A stretch of 64,000 nt of DNA from Sphingomonas hengshuiensis. Its GTDB lineage: Bacteria; Pseudomonadota; Alphaproteobacteria; Sphingomonadales; Sphingomonadaceae. How positions within the stretch are numbered: position 1 is the stretch's first letter; each line of letters opens with the position of its first letter. Below, in pieces: positions 1 to 10,572 of this stretch. The notes below the pieces were generated by a model that saw only the letters and a list, made by a program, of their open reading frames with translations, did not search any database and was not told the DNA's origin. Where the stretch lies: the NCBI RefSeq assembly GCF_000935025.1, contig NZ_CP010836.1, forward strand, positions 2,046,001 to 2,110,000, in the 5' to 3' direction. A program made the position numbers and the translations under genes.

Positions 1-665
1 CGCGAGGTGATCGCCCGGCGCCGCAGCCGGGTCCAGCCCGAGAGGAAGAAATAGATGACGAGGATCGCGAAGAACATCTCGATCAGCGCCGATGGCGCCG
101 ACGTGGTGAACAGATCGAGCAGCGAGCGCGGCGGCGCCGCAGCGATCGTCGTGGGCTGGCGCACTGGTGCGGAGGCAAAGTTGAGCAGCGTCTTGTCGAC
201 GAACTGCTCCAGATTCGCGTAAAATTGAATCAGCGGCTCCAGATTGTGCTGGATCTGCGGCACGCTGTCCGGAAGCCGCTGTACCCATTGCCAGGCCGGG
301 ACCACGATCGAGGCGAGCGCGACGTTCGCCGCGACGAGGAACAGCAGTACGCAGATCAGCGCCGCGATCGGCGCCGGCACGCGGTGCCGCTCCAGCCATT
401 CGAGCAACGGCACGAGCGCGATCGCGATCACCAACGCGGCGGTGAGCGGAAGGAAAAACTGCGAGCCCGCCTGTAGCGCGAACGGCACTGCCAGCAGCAG
501 GCCGATACCCGCGATCAGCGTGAACGCCGCCAGCAACCGATCGCGCTTCTGCGATTCCGCGGGCGTCTCGTCTGGATGGGGCGCAAATCCTGCGCCGGAC
601 GCGGCAAAGGGCAGCCCACCCTCTTCCGCTGCCCCGCCGCCACTCACTCCCGAATGCTCGCTCAC
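1..665 (-). CDS. AI-2E family (UPF0118) membrane transporter, N-terminal part
   Basis: Reading leftward from a GTG at 665 gives about 221 residues, and the gene runs off the window edge, so the C-terminal part is missing. The AAGGGGA ribosome site about 6 bases upstream supports this GTG. A charged, glycine-rich head of about 45 residues is followed by hydrophobic helices (around LLAAFTLIAGIGLLLAVPFA, then a second pair near PIAALICVLLFLVAANVALA). An amphipathic stretch rich in Gln/Leu comes next, then another helix (IEMFFAILVIYFFLSG). This layout fits the PF01594 permease family, whose members export autoinducer-2 or small ions; the substrate here cannot be told. The family call rests on pattern, not on a search. 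Confidence 0.75.
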   Translation of the reverse strand, partial: MSEHSGVSGGGAAEEGGLPFAASGAGFAPHPDETPAESQKRDRLLAAFTLIAGIGLLLAVPFALQAGSQFFLPLTAALVIAIALVPLLEWLERHRVPAPIAALICVLLFLVAANVALASIVVPAWQWVQRLPDSVPQIQHNLEPLIQFYANLEQFVDKTLLNFASAPVRQPTTIAAAPPRSLLDLFTTSAPSALIEMFFAILVIYFFLSGWTRLRRRAITS

Positions 666-841
666 CCGCTGTCCCCTTATGCGCAGACACTAGCGCGCTT
701 CGCGCTCCGTTGTAATACCGAGTGGACCGGTGCCGAGCCGCTTGTCATCACCTGTTGACTAGCATCGCCGGGAGCGCGAATGTTTCGGACACGGACCGCC
801 AACCGGGGCACCAACGCCCGGCACGACAGGAGAATTGCACG

Positions 842-1195
842 ATGGATCCAAGCGAACGCGAACTGGCGCTGCGGCGTCACGAGAGCCTGGAATATATCGG
901 CCTCCGCGCCCAGGCGACCGTGGTCGGACTCTCGCAGCTGTGCACCGAGTTGGTAGCCGCGGGCGTGCTCAACGACGCGGCGATCGGGCGGATCAAGAAG
1001 GCGATCCAGCAGGACATTTCGGTATCGCGCCCGCGCACGCGCAACTATCTCGAGTTCGAACGGGCGATGCAGGCCCGGCTCGACGCGATCTTCCCCCAGG
1101 CGCGCGATCCCGAACGCACCGCGCCGATCGGAACCACCACCGACATGGAAGACCAGATCGGCACCCCGCCCGAGGACATCGACGCGGGTTCCTGA
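842..1195 (+). CDS. Hypothetical protein, 117 residues
   Basis: The ATG at 842 follows an AGGAGA site, and the frame has typical high-GC codon use. The protein is mostly helical and has no signal peptide or membrane segment. It has a central basic segment (GRIKKAIQQDISVSRPRTRN) and an acidic, proline-rich tail. I do not recognise the family. It stands alone, divergent from the permease to its left and convergent with the CoA ligase, whose stop lies 3 bases away. It is probably a real small cytosolic protein, because an upstream alternative start (722) would add an unlikely leader. Confidence 0.6.
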   Translation: MDPSERELALRRHESLEYIGLRAQATVVGLSQLCTELVAAGVLNDAAIGRIKKAIQQDISVSRPRTRNYLEFERAMQARLDAIFPQARDPERTAPIGTTTDMEDQIGTPPEDIDAGS

Positions 1196-1198
1196 CGC

Positions 1199-2962
1199 TC
1201 AGGCGGCGCCGCGTTCCTCAAACAGCGCGCGTAGTTCGGTCTTCAATATCTTGCCGTTGGCGTTGCGGGGAAGCACGGTCGGCGAGAAGTGCACGCGCAC
1301 CGGCACCTTGAACCCCGCGAGCCGCTCGCGCACCCATGCCTGGATCTCGGCCTCGGTCGCCGCGCTGCCGGGAGCGAGATGGACCACCGCCGCCGGCTCC
1401 TCGCCAAGCGTCTTGTGCGGGATGCCGACCAGCGCGGCGTCGGTTACCGCAGGGTGCGCATAGAGGACGTCCTCGACTTCGATCGAATAGATATTCTCGC
1501 CGCCGCGGATGATGATATCCTTGGCCCGGTCGACGATATACAGGAAGCCCTCCTCATCGAGCCGCGCCAGGTCGCCGGTGCGCACCCATCCGTCGACGAA
1601 GGTTTCCGCCGTCGCTTCGGGCTTGTTCCAATAGCCTTTGACGATCATCGGGCCGCGCGCCCAGAGTTCGCCGACTTCGCCCAGCGGCAGTTCGCGGTCG
1701 CCCTCGATGCTCATGATCCTGAGGTCGGCGGTCGCGACCGGCGGGCCGGCGCTGTTCGGCCGGTTGAGATAATCCTCGCCCGAATGGGTGGTCACCGTCG
1801 CCGTGGTCTCGGTCATGCCCCAGCCATTGCCGGGCAGCGCGCCGAACTCCTCATAGATGCGGCGAACCAGTTCGGGCGCCGACGGGGCGCCGCCATAGGC
1901 GATGGCCTCCAGGCTCGACAGGTCATAGTCCTTGCGCGCGGGGTGTTCGAGCAATTGCCACGCGATCGTCGGCACGCCGCCGGTTCCCTGCACCTTTTCG
2001 CGCTCGATCAGCGCCATCGCCTGCTCGACGTCCCATTTGCGCATGAACACCATCGTTGATCCCGATGCGACCACGCCCATCATCGCGGCGCTGCACGCAG
2101 TGACATGGAACAGCGGGATGACGAGCAGCATGACCTTCGCATCGGGCACCGCGGGCGGCGTCTCGCCCCGGCGCAGCATCGTCCGGGCGGCGACATAGCC
2201 ACTCGAGAGGATATTGGTCGCGAAGTTGCGATGCGTGCCCAGCGCGCCCTTTGGGTTGCCGGTGGTACCGCTGGTGTAGAAGATCGTGGCATCATCGTCG
2301 GGCGCGATCTCCGCATCGGGGAACGCTGCATCGGGAAGCGACTGCCAACTGCCCGGCGCCCCGATCAGCGCCTCGAGCCGGACGACATCGCCCTCCACCT
2401 CGCCCCGGGCGCGGCTGACGACGACTCGCTCCAGCGCGGGCAGCCGGTCGTAACAGCCCTTCAGCCGCTCATGCCGCTCGCCGTCGACGAACAGGATTTT
2501 CGCGCCCGAGTCGTTCATCGCATATTCGATCTCGCCGCCGGTCCACCATGCGTTGAGCGGGACCGCGATCGCCCCGATGCCGACGATCGCGAAGAAGATC
2601 GCCGGCCATTCGGGCAGGTTGCGCATCGCCATCGCGACGCGATCGCCCTTCCCCACCCCCATCTCCACCAGTTGCGCGGCGATATGCGCGGTCGCGCGGT
2701 AATTGGCGTCGAAGGTGACGCGTTCGTCCTCATAGATCGTGAAGACCCGCGGACCATAAGCGCGCACCATCTGGGCAAGGAGCCGGAGCGAGGGTGGCGC
2801 GTTCTTCCACACGCGGGTGGATACGCCGCCAATCTCAGCCGTCGCCATCTCGAACTTGGCGCCGGGCGCGGTCAGCAAATCCTGTGTCTGCGCCAGCGTC
2901 ATGCGGGGCCATTGCGGATCGAGCGGAACGATGGGTTCGGGGGCCAAGCGGGGTCTCTCCAT
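1199..2962 (-). CDS. Class I adenylate-forming acyl-CoA ligase (FadD-like)
   Basis: This enzyme activates a carboxylic acid to an acyl-AMP and then to an acyl-CoA. The 587-residue protein shows the family motifs in order: the P-loop-like A3 motif YTSGTTGNPKG, the A5 motif GWGMTETTA, the A7/A8 region GWVRTGDLARLDEEGFLY with a following Arg-Lys hinge, and the A10 lysine in NGKILKTELR. The start at 2962 (MERPRL) was preferred over the longer frame to 3034, which would run into the divergent promoter region. It is divergent from a serine hydrolase and from the beta-oxidation genes at 4348-9800, so it probably supplies their acyl-CoA substrate. The acid itself is unknown; branched, cyclic or keto acids are all possible. 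Confidence 0.88.
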   Translation of the reverse strand: MERPRLAPEPIVPLDPQWPRMTLAQTQDLLTAPGAKFEMATAEIGGVSTRVWKNAPPSLRLLAQMVRAYGPRVFTIYEDERVTFDANYRATAHIAAQLVEMGVGKGDRVAMAMRNLPEWPAIFFAIVGIGAIAVPLNAWWTGGEIEYAMNDSGAKILFVDGERHERLKGCYDRLPALERVVVSRARGEVEGDVVRLEALIGAPGSWQSLPDAAFPDAEIAPDDDATIFYTSGTTGNPKGALGTHRNFATNILSSGYVAARTMLRRGETPPAVPDAKVMLLVIPLFHVTACSAAMMGVVASGSTMVFMRKWDVEQAMALIEREKVQGTGGVPTIAWQLLEHPARKDYDLSSLEAIAYGGAPSAPELVRRIYEEFGALPGNGWGMTETTATVTTHSGEDYLNRPNSAGPPVATADLRIMSIEGDRELPLGEVGELWARGPMIVKGYWNKPEATAETFVDGWVRTGDLARLDEEGFLYIVDRAKDIIIRGGENIYSIEVEDVLYAHPAVTDAALVGIPHKTLGEEPAAVVHLAPGSAATEAEIQAWVRERLAGFKVPVRVHFSPTVLPRNANGKILKTELRALFEERGAA

Positions 2963-3096
2963 CTTCGTTCTGAATTTTGGGTTTGGCTGGTAATGCCACC
3001 TTTGTAGCAACGTTAGTGTTGATTCGCGCGCCACTCAAGGCAATAGGGGAACCGCGCCCGAAAGAAGGCGCCATTATCGGGATTCGAACACAAGGT

Positions 3097-4329
3097 ATGC
3101 AAACCGACGTGAGAATGACTCCGCCCGAGTCGCACGGATTCGACGCGGGAAGGCTGGCCCGGATCGACGCGTTCGTGCGCGATCGCTACCTCGATACGGG
3201 CAAGCTGCCGCACGCCCAACTGCTGATCGCGCGCGACGGCGATATCGTCCATTTCTCGCACCAGGGCGCGGCGCGCGACAAGGGGGCGCCGGTCGATTCG
3301 ACCACCTTGTTCCGAATCGCGTCGATGACCAAGCCAATCACCAGCCTCGCGTTCATGATGCTGGTGGAAGAGGCGAAGGTCGGCCTGGATACCCCGGTCC
3401 ACCACGTCCTGCCGGAGTTCAAGGGTTTGGGCGTCTATGCCGGCGGCGGCAGCGGAGCGCCGTTCGCGACGCGCCCGACCGCCCAGCCGATGCGGATGAT
3501 CGACCTGCTGCGGCACACCTCGGGGCTTACCTACAGCTTCCAGGAGCGCACGCCGGTCGACGCCGCCTATCGCGAGAGCAGGATCGAGAGCTGGCACGGC
3601 AATCTGACGCTCGACGAATTCGTCGCCGAAGTGGCGAAACTGCCGCTGGAATTCTCCCCCGGCGATGAATGGAATTATTCGGTGTCGACCGACGTGCTGG
3701 GCGCCGTCGTCCAGCGCGTGTCGGGGATGCCGCTCGAACGCTTCTTCGCCGAACGCATCTTTGCGCCGCTGGGGATGCACGACACCTTCTTCCAGGTGCC
3801 CGAGGACAAGATCGATCGCCTGGCCGATTGCTGGGCGCTCGGCCCGGACAAGACGCGCATATTGTATGACCGCGGCGCCGAATCGGCCTGGGCGAAGTTC
3901 CCGCGGCTGGTGTCCGGAGGCGGCGGGCTCGTCTCCAGCGCGCTCGACTATCACCGCTTCGCCACCTTCTGCCTGAACGGCGGCACGCTCGGCGGCACGC
4001 GGCTGGTCAGCCGCAAGACGATCGCGTTGATGACGATGAACCACCTCCCCGGCGGTTCGGACCTGGCGACGATGTCGCGCGCGTTGTTCAGCGAGACCAC
4101 CAACGCGGGCACCGGCTTCGGACTCGGCTTCGCGGTCACGCTCGACGTCGCGAAAACCCTTATCCCCGGCTCGGCGGGCGAATATTATTGGGGCGGGATG
4201 TTCTCGACCGCCTTCTTCGTCGATCCGGTCGAACGCATCTCGATGGTGTTCATGACCCAATTCTCGCCGTCGATGCTCTACCCCATCCGCCGCGAACTCA
4301 AGACGCTGATCTACTCGGCGCTCAACTGA
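3097..4329 (+). CDS. Serine hydrolase of the beta-lactamase (class C)/esterase family
   Basis: This 410-residue hydrolase belongs to PF00144. The catalytic SxxK is visible as SMTK in FRIASMTKPI, and the second motif YxV/N as NYSVSTDVLG about 120 residues later. A glycine-rich GGGGLVSSALDY segment matches the family's usual position before the third motif. There is no clear signal peptide, so it may be cytosolic, as in EstB-type esterases. Two starts are possible, ATG 3097 and ATG 3115; the first is given. It sits 18 bases before the bifunctional beta-oxidation gene, suggesting it is co-transcribed and cleaves an ester or lactone substrate that feeds the pathway (inference). Confidence 0.85.
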   Translation: MQTDVRMTPPESHGFDAGRLARIDAFVRDRYLDTGKLPHAQLLIARDGDIVHFSHQGAARDKGAPVDSTTLFRIASMTKPITSLAFMMLVEEAKVGLDTPVHHVLPEFKGLGVYAGGGSGAPFATRPTAQPMRMIDLLRHTSGLTYSFQERTPVDAAYRESRIESWHGNLTLDEFVAEVAKLPLEFSPGDEWNYSVSTDVLGAVVQRVSGMPLERFFAERIFAPLGMHDTFFQVPEDKIDRLADCWALGPDKTRILYDRGAESAWAKFPRLVSGGGGLVSSALDYHRFATFCLNGGTLGGTRLVSRKTIALMTMNHLPGGSDLATMSRALFSETTNAGTGFGLGFAVTLDVAKTLIPGSAGEYYWGGMFSTAFFVDPVERISMVFMTQFSPSMLYPIRRELKTLIYSALN

Positions 4330-4347
4330 TCCCCACAGGAGATACGA

Positions 4348-6375
<2,028 letters not shown>

Positions 6376-6377
6376 CC

Positions 6378-6480
6378 ACTCTCCCTCTCCCCTCAGGGGA
6401 GAGGGTCGGGGAGAGGGGAAGTGCGAAACGCCCTCCTCTTGCCCCTCTCCCAACCCTCTCCCCTGAAGGGGAGAGGGCTT
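6378..6480. repeat. Palindromic REP-like element, CCCTCTCCC type
   Basis: Two inverted copies of CTCCCTCTCCCCT...AGGGGAGAGGG face each other across about 100 bases, each arm also being a small hairpin. It fills the gap between the fadJ-like gene and the first acyl-CoA dehydrogenase. The same theme, with altered stem sequence, recurs at 7680-7802, 13743-13840 and 57269-57421. It is non-coding and likely transcribed within the operon. Confidence 0.85.
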
Positions 6481-6492
6481 TAAGGACAAGAA

Positions 6493-7677
6493 ATGGCAGA
6501 GGATCCTGAAACCTTCCGCACCGAAACCCGTAGTTGGCTGGAGGCGAACTGCCCGCCGGCCATGCGCGAGCCGATGCGTAGCGACAAGGACGCCACCTGG
6601 GGCGGGCGCAACCCGAGCTTCGCGCATCCGGACCAGAAGGTCTGGATGGACCGAATGGGCGCGCGCGGCTGGACGGTGCCCGACTGGCCGAGGGAGTATG
6701 GCGGCGGCGGGCTGAGCGCGGCGGAGACCAAGATCCTGCGCGAGGAAATGGCGCGGCTGCGCTGCCGCAATCCGCTCAACAGCTTCGGCATCTCGATGCT
6801 CGGGCCGGCGCTGCTCAAATACGGGACCGAGGCGCAGAAGCTCGAGCACCTCCCCAAAATCGCACGCGGCGAAATCCGCTGGTGCCAGGGCTATTCCGAA
6901 CCCAATGCCGGATCGGATCTTGCCGGGCTCCAGACCAGCGCCGAAGATATGGGCGACCATTTCCTCGTCAACGGGCAGAAGGTGTGGACCAGCTATGCCG
7001 ACGAGGCCGACTGGATCTTCTGCCTCGTCCGCACCGACCGGACGACCAAGCAGGGCGGGATCAGCTTCCTGCTGTTCGACATGGCCAGCGAAGGCGTATC
7101 GACCAAGCCGATCCTGCTGATCAGCGGCTATTCGCCCTTTTGCGAGACGTTCTTCGACAATGTGAAGGTGCCCAAGGCGAATTTGCTCGGCGACCTCAAC
7201 AAGGGCTGGGACGTCGCCAAATATCTGCTCGGGCATGAGCGCGAGATGATCTCGGGCATGGGCCTTGGCGGCAGCGGCGGCAATGCGCTGGTCGAGGGAG
7301 CGTTGCGGACGATCGGCGCGGACGAGGGCGGGCGGCTGGCAGACCCGCTGCTGCGCGCGCAGATCGCGCTGTTCGAGGTGCGCGCCAGGGCGTTCGCGGC
7401 GATGTCCGAACGCTTCATCGACGAGCTGAAGGCCGGTCGCGCCCACCCCGCGCAGCCGAGCATGATGAAATATTATGGCACCGAACTGAACAAGACGCGG
7501 CACGAACTGGTGATGGCGGCGGGCGGCAGCGACGCGCTGGAGTGGGAGAGCGAAGCCTCGAACCACGGCGCGACGCCGCGCGCCTGGCTGCGCACCAAGG
7601 CCAATTCGATCGAGGGCGGGACGAGCGAGATCCAGCTCAACATCATCGCCAAGCGGATATTGGAATTGCCGTCGTAA
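6493..7677 (+). CDS. Acyl-CoA dehydrogenase, large-type subunit of a pair
   Basis: This FAD-dependent enzyme introduces the alpha,beta double bond into an acyl-CoA. The 394-residue protein shows the family sequence RWCQGYSEPNAGSDLAGLQ, then NGQKVWTS, and a C-terminal IEGGTSEIQLNIIAKRIL. The residue equivalent to the catalytic Glu of medium-chain dehydrogenases (the E of YEGT) is Gly here, so the base must lie elsewhere, as in isovaleryl-type enzymes, or in the partner. The next gene is a shorter acyl-CoA dehydrogenase, and the pair resembles the alpha2beta2 enzymes of steroid side-chain oxidation. A close paralogue is at 22895-24115. Confidence 0.92.
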   Translation: MAEDPETFRTETRSWLEANCPPAMREPMRSDKDATWGGRNPSFAHPDQKVWMDRMGARGWTVPDWPREYGGGGLSAAETKILREEMARLRCRNPLNSFGISMLGPALLKYGTEAQKLEHLPKIARGEIRWCQGYSEPNAGSDLAGLQTSAEDMGDHFLVNGQKVWTSYADEADWIFCLVRTDRTTKQGGISFLLFDMASEGVSTKPILLISGYSPFCETFFDNVKVPKANLLGDLNKGWDVAKYLLGHEREMISGMGLGGSGGNALVEGALRTIGADEGGRLADPLLRAQIALFEVRARAFAAMSERFIDELKAGRAHPAQPSMMKYYGTELNKTRHELVMAAGGSDALEWESEASNHGATPRAWLRTKANSIEGGTSEIQLNIIAKRILELPS

Positions 7678-7679
7678 AG

Positions 7680-7802
7680 CCCCGCTCCCTCTCCCGTTGG
7701 GAGAGGGAGGGAGCCGCCGCAGGCGGCGGAAGGGTGAGGGCGAGCGCCACGCGCGCCGCTGGCCACCCTCACCCCAACCCTCTCCCAAAGGGAGAGGGAG
7801 CT
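7680..7802. repeat. Palindromic REP-like element between two acyl-CoA dehydrogenase genes
   Basis: The left arm starts GCTCCCTCTCCCGTTGGGAG and the right arm ends CCCTCTCCCAAAGGGAGAGG. A GC-rich centre contains the small hairpin GCCGCCGCAGGCGGC. The element occupies nearly the whole 135-base gap between paired genes that should be made in equal amounts, and its right edge lies just before the ribosome site of the second gene. Confidence 0.85.
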
Positions 7803-7812
7803 TAGGAAGAGA

Positions 7813-8925
7813 ATGATGCCCCTGTACCTTACCGACGAACAGGCGATGCTGCGCGATACGGCGCGCGATTTCGTCGCCGAGCATGCCCCGGTCAGCCATA
7901 TGCGGGCGCTGCGCGACGCGGGCGACTCGACCGGGTTCAGCCGCGGCCTGTGGCGGCAGTTCGCCGAGCTGGGGCTGACTGGCATCCTGATCCCCGAGGC
8001 ACAGGGCGGGCTCGGGCTCGGCCATGTCGAGGCGGGGGTGGTGCTGGAGGAGATCGGGCGCAACCTGTCGCCCTCCCCGTTCCTCGCCACCGCCGTCGGC
8101 GCGGTCGAGGCGCTGAAAGGGAGTGCGCACGCCGATCGCTGGTTTCCCGGCATCGTCGCGGGCGAGACCGTCGCGGCGCTGGCGATCGACGAGGGCGCCA
8201 AGCACAATGGCCGGATCGCGATGCGCGCCGAGCGTTCGGGCAACGGCTTCCGGTTGAGCGGCACCAAGCAGTTCGTGGCGCATGGCCATGTCGCCGACCT
8301 GCTGATCGTCGCGGCGCGGACCGAGGGGGGCACGACGCTGTTCGCGCTGCCCCGCGACACTGCGGGGCTGACGGTGACGCCGGAGCGGCTGGCGGATGCG
8401 GGGATCGCGGCGCGGCTGACCTTCGACGGTGTCGAGGTCGATGCCGACGCCGTGATCGGCGAGGTCGACCGGGGCGACGCACCGCTCGCCCGGATGCTCG
8501 CCGGGGGGCGCGTCGGCGCTTCGGCGGAGCTGCTGGGCGTCGGTGGCGGGGCGATGGACAGGACGGTCTCCTACCTCAAGGAACGCAAGCAGTTCGGCCA
8601 GCCGATCGGCAGCTTCCAGGCACTCCAGCACCGCGCCGCCCACCTTTACAGCGAGATGGAGGTCGCGCGTGCCGCCGTGCTCAAGGCGCAGCAACTGCTC
8701 GACGCCGGCGATCCGGGTGCCACCGACGCCGTCTCCGTCGCCAAGGCGATGACCAGCCTCGCCACCACGCTGGCGGTGCAGGAGGGCATCCAGATGCATG
8801 GCGGCATCGGGATGACCGACGAATATGACATCGGCTTCTACATGAAGCGCGCCCGGGTCCTGGCCGAGCTGTTCGGCGACGCCAATTTTCATGCCGATGC
8901 CCTCGCACGGGCGGCGGGATATTGA
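7813..8925 (+). CDS. Acyl-CoA dehydrogenase, small-type subunit of a pair
   Basis: This 370-residue acyl-CoA dehydrogenase carries the N-terminal helical domain (LTDEQAMLRDTARDF), the motif IPEAQGGLGLG and the C-terminal HGGIGMTDEYDIGFYMKRA. The usual catalytic YEGT segment is absent: the chain ends in a short HADALARAAGY tail. Such chains typically act as one half of a heteromeric enzyme with the neighbouring larger dehydrogenase. The start follows a GGAAGAG site, and two successive ATG codons make the exact start uncertain by one residue. The stop overlaps the ATG of the thioesterase gene by one base, implying translational coupling. A paralogue is at 21571-22644. Confidence 0.9.
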   Translation: MMPLYLTDEQAMLRDTARDFVAEHAPVSHMRALRDAGDSTGFSRGLWRQFAELGLTGILIPEAQGGLGLGHVEAGVVLEEIGRNLSPSPFLATAVGAVEALKGSAHADRWFPGIVAGETVAALAIDEGAKHNGRIAMRAERSGNGFRLSGTKQFVAHGHVADLLIVAARTEGGTTLFALPRDTAGLTVTPERLADAGIAARLTFDGVEVDADAVIGEVDRGDAPLARMLAGGRVGASAELLGVGGGAMDRTVSYLKERKQFGQPIGSFQALQHRAAHLYSEMEVARAAVLKAQQLLDAGDPGATDAVSVAKAMTSLATTLAVQEGIQMHGGIGMTDEYDIGFYMKRARVLAELFGDANFHADALARAAGY

Positions 8926-9800
8926 TGGCCGAGCCGACCCCCGACCAGCTCGTCGCCCAGCTTACCGCGCTGCTCGACATCGAGGAACTCGACACCGACC
9001 TGTATCGCGGCCCGCGCCAGCCCGGCGGGGTGGGCCGGGTGTTCGGCGGACAGGTGATCGCCCAGGCGCTCCAGGCGGCGCAGCGATCGACCGATGGGGA
9101 GCGGACTGCACATTCGCTCCACGCCTATTTCATGCGGCCGGGCGACGAGAACCACCCGATCCTGTACCGTGTCGTCCGCGATTTCGACGGGCGCAGCTTC
9201 GCCAATCGCCGCGTCATCGCGATGCAGAAGGGCCAGCCGATCCTCAACATGACCGCAAGCTTCCAGCGCGCGGCGGAGGGGCTGCACCACCAGGCCGCGA
9301 TGCCCGACGTGCCGATGCCCGAAGACCTCCGCTCCGAACGCGACCTGCGCGCCGAGATCGAAGACCGGGTGCCCGAGAAATTCCGCCGCTTCTTCCTGCG
9401 CGCCCGCCCCATCGAAATCCGCCCCGTATCCCCGCGCAACTGGTTCAACCCCGCGCCGCAGGAGCCCGCCCAGCATAGCTGGTTCCGCGTCGCCGGACCC
9501 CTGCCCGACGAACCGGCGCTGCACCGCGCGATGCTGGCCTATGCCAGCGACATGACGCTGCTCAGCACCTGCACGTTGCCGCACGGCGTAAGCTGGCTGA
9601 CCGGCGGCGTGCAAACCGCCAGCCTGGACCATGCGATCTGGCTGCACGAGCCATTCCGCTTCGACGAATGGCTGCTCTACACCACCGACAGCCCCTGGGC
9701 CGGGCATTCGCGCGGCTTCAACCGGGGCCGCATCTATTCCCGCGACGGCCGGCTGGTGGCCAGCGTGGCGCAGGAGGGGCTGATCCGGGAGAAGACCTAA
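8925..9800 (+). CDS. tesB: Acyl-CoA thioesterase II
   Basis: The 291-residue protein is a double hotdog thioesterase that releases free acids from acyl-CoA. Visible are the N-terminal hotdog with GRVFGGQVIAQALQAAQ, the strand HSLHAYFMRPGDEN carrying the conserved Asp, and the second hotdog ending HSRGFNRGRIYSRDGRLVAS. The real start is the ATG at 8925, inside the TGATG overlap with the upstream dehydrogenase; the TTG three bases earlier is an artefact. It is the last gene of the 3097-9800 operon and may relieve CoA trapping when beta-oxidation stalls. Its stop overlaps the convergent gene by 3 bases. Confidence 0.92.
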   Translation: MAEPTPDQLVAQLTALLDIEELDTDLYRGPRQPGGVGRVFGGQVIAQALQAAQRSTDGERTAHSLHAYFMRPGDENHPILYRVVRDFDGRSFANRRVIAMQKGQPILNMTASFQRAAEGLHHQAAMPDVPMPEDLRSERDLRAEIEDRVPEKFRRFFLRARPIEIRPVSPRNWFNPAPQEPAQHSWFRVAGPLPDEPALHRAMLAYASDMTLLSTCTLPHGVSWLTGGVQTASLDHAIWLHEPFRFDEWLLYTTDSPWAGHSRGFNRGRIYSRDGRLVASVAQEGLIREKT

Positions 9801-10522
9801 TTCTTCGGGCGCACGACCATGTTGTAGGGCACGTACAGGAACACGTCGGTCAGCCCGGCCCGCGACCATTCGACCGGGCGATCCAGCCCCTTGAGTTCGA
9901 CGCCATAGTCCGGCCCCATCCGCGCGGCGACCGCTTTTGCGTCGGCGGCCAGGATATCGAGTATCTCGCCCCGGAACTTGTCCGGCCCGACGACCGACAG
10001 CGTGAGATCGCCGCTCGACCCGCGAATTTCGGCGCGACCCACAGCCGGGACCGCCTTGATAAACCGCGCAATCCGATCGCGCGCCGCAGCCCCGTCCACG
10101 CCGGCGCCGAGCTTCACCTTGGCGAGGAACGTCGTGCGATTGGTGTCGGGGCGGCTGTCACTCGTGAAGCCCAGATCGCGATAATTGGCGAGCGTCAGCG
10201 CTTCGACCACTTCATCGCCGGTCGCCAGTTGCACCGTGAATTTAGGCGCGATTTCAATGGCGCTCTTCACCATCGCCAATATCTCGCTCCGACGCTTTTC
10301 GGCATCGCGCGTGTCGCCTGCGATCGTGACGTACAGGATCGCAAAATCCGCGGCACGCCGCAGCCCGACCACGGGGCGGCTTGCATCGAAACCATCGGTT
10401 TCGCGCCGCGCCCCGCTAACGATGATCTCAGCCTCGCTGAAATCCTGTGCCTGCGCGACGACAGGCGCGCCAAGCGTTGCGACGATCAGCGCGACCGGAA
10501 CCCACCAGGACAATTTTCGCAT
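9797..10522 (-). CDS. Secreted hypothetical protein, 241 residues
   Basis: A clear signal peptide (MRKLSWWVPVALIVATLGAP, then an AQA cleavage site) leads a periplasmic protein of about 215 residues. The mature part is an alternation of strands and helices without cysteines: IIVSGARR opening, a central YVTIAGDTRDAEKRRSEI and a closing FLYVPYNMVVRPKN. There is a faint likeness in layout to SIMPL (DUF541) proteins, but I cannot establish it. It lies 50 bases downstream of the SDR gene on the same strand and may share its transcript. Function unknown. Confidence 0.7.
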   Translation of the reverse strand: MRKLSWWVPVALIVATLGAPVVAQAQDFSEAEIIVSGARRETDGFDASRPVVGLRRAADFAILYVTIAGDTRDAEKRRSEILAMVKSAIEIAPKFTVQLATGDEVVEALTLANYRDLGFTSDSRPDTNRTTFLAKVKLGAGVDGAAARDRIARFIKAVPAVGRAEIRGSSGDLTLSVVGPDKFRGEILDILAADAKAVAARMGPDYGVELKGLDRPVEWSRAGLTDVFLYVPYNMVVRPKN

Positions 10523-10572
10523 CGCATCCCCCCATTTTCGTGCAACGTGCAGCAGCACCGCAACCGAGTCCA

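Noticed and set aside
9797..10522. Assignment of the secreted 241-residue protein to the SIMPL/DUF541 family
   Set aside because: Only the strand/helix layout is similar; the family motifs are not clear enough.
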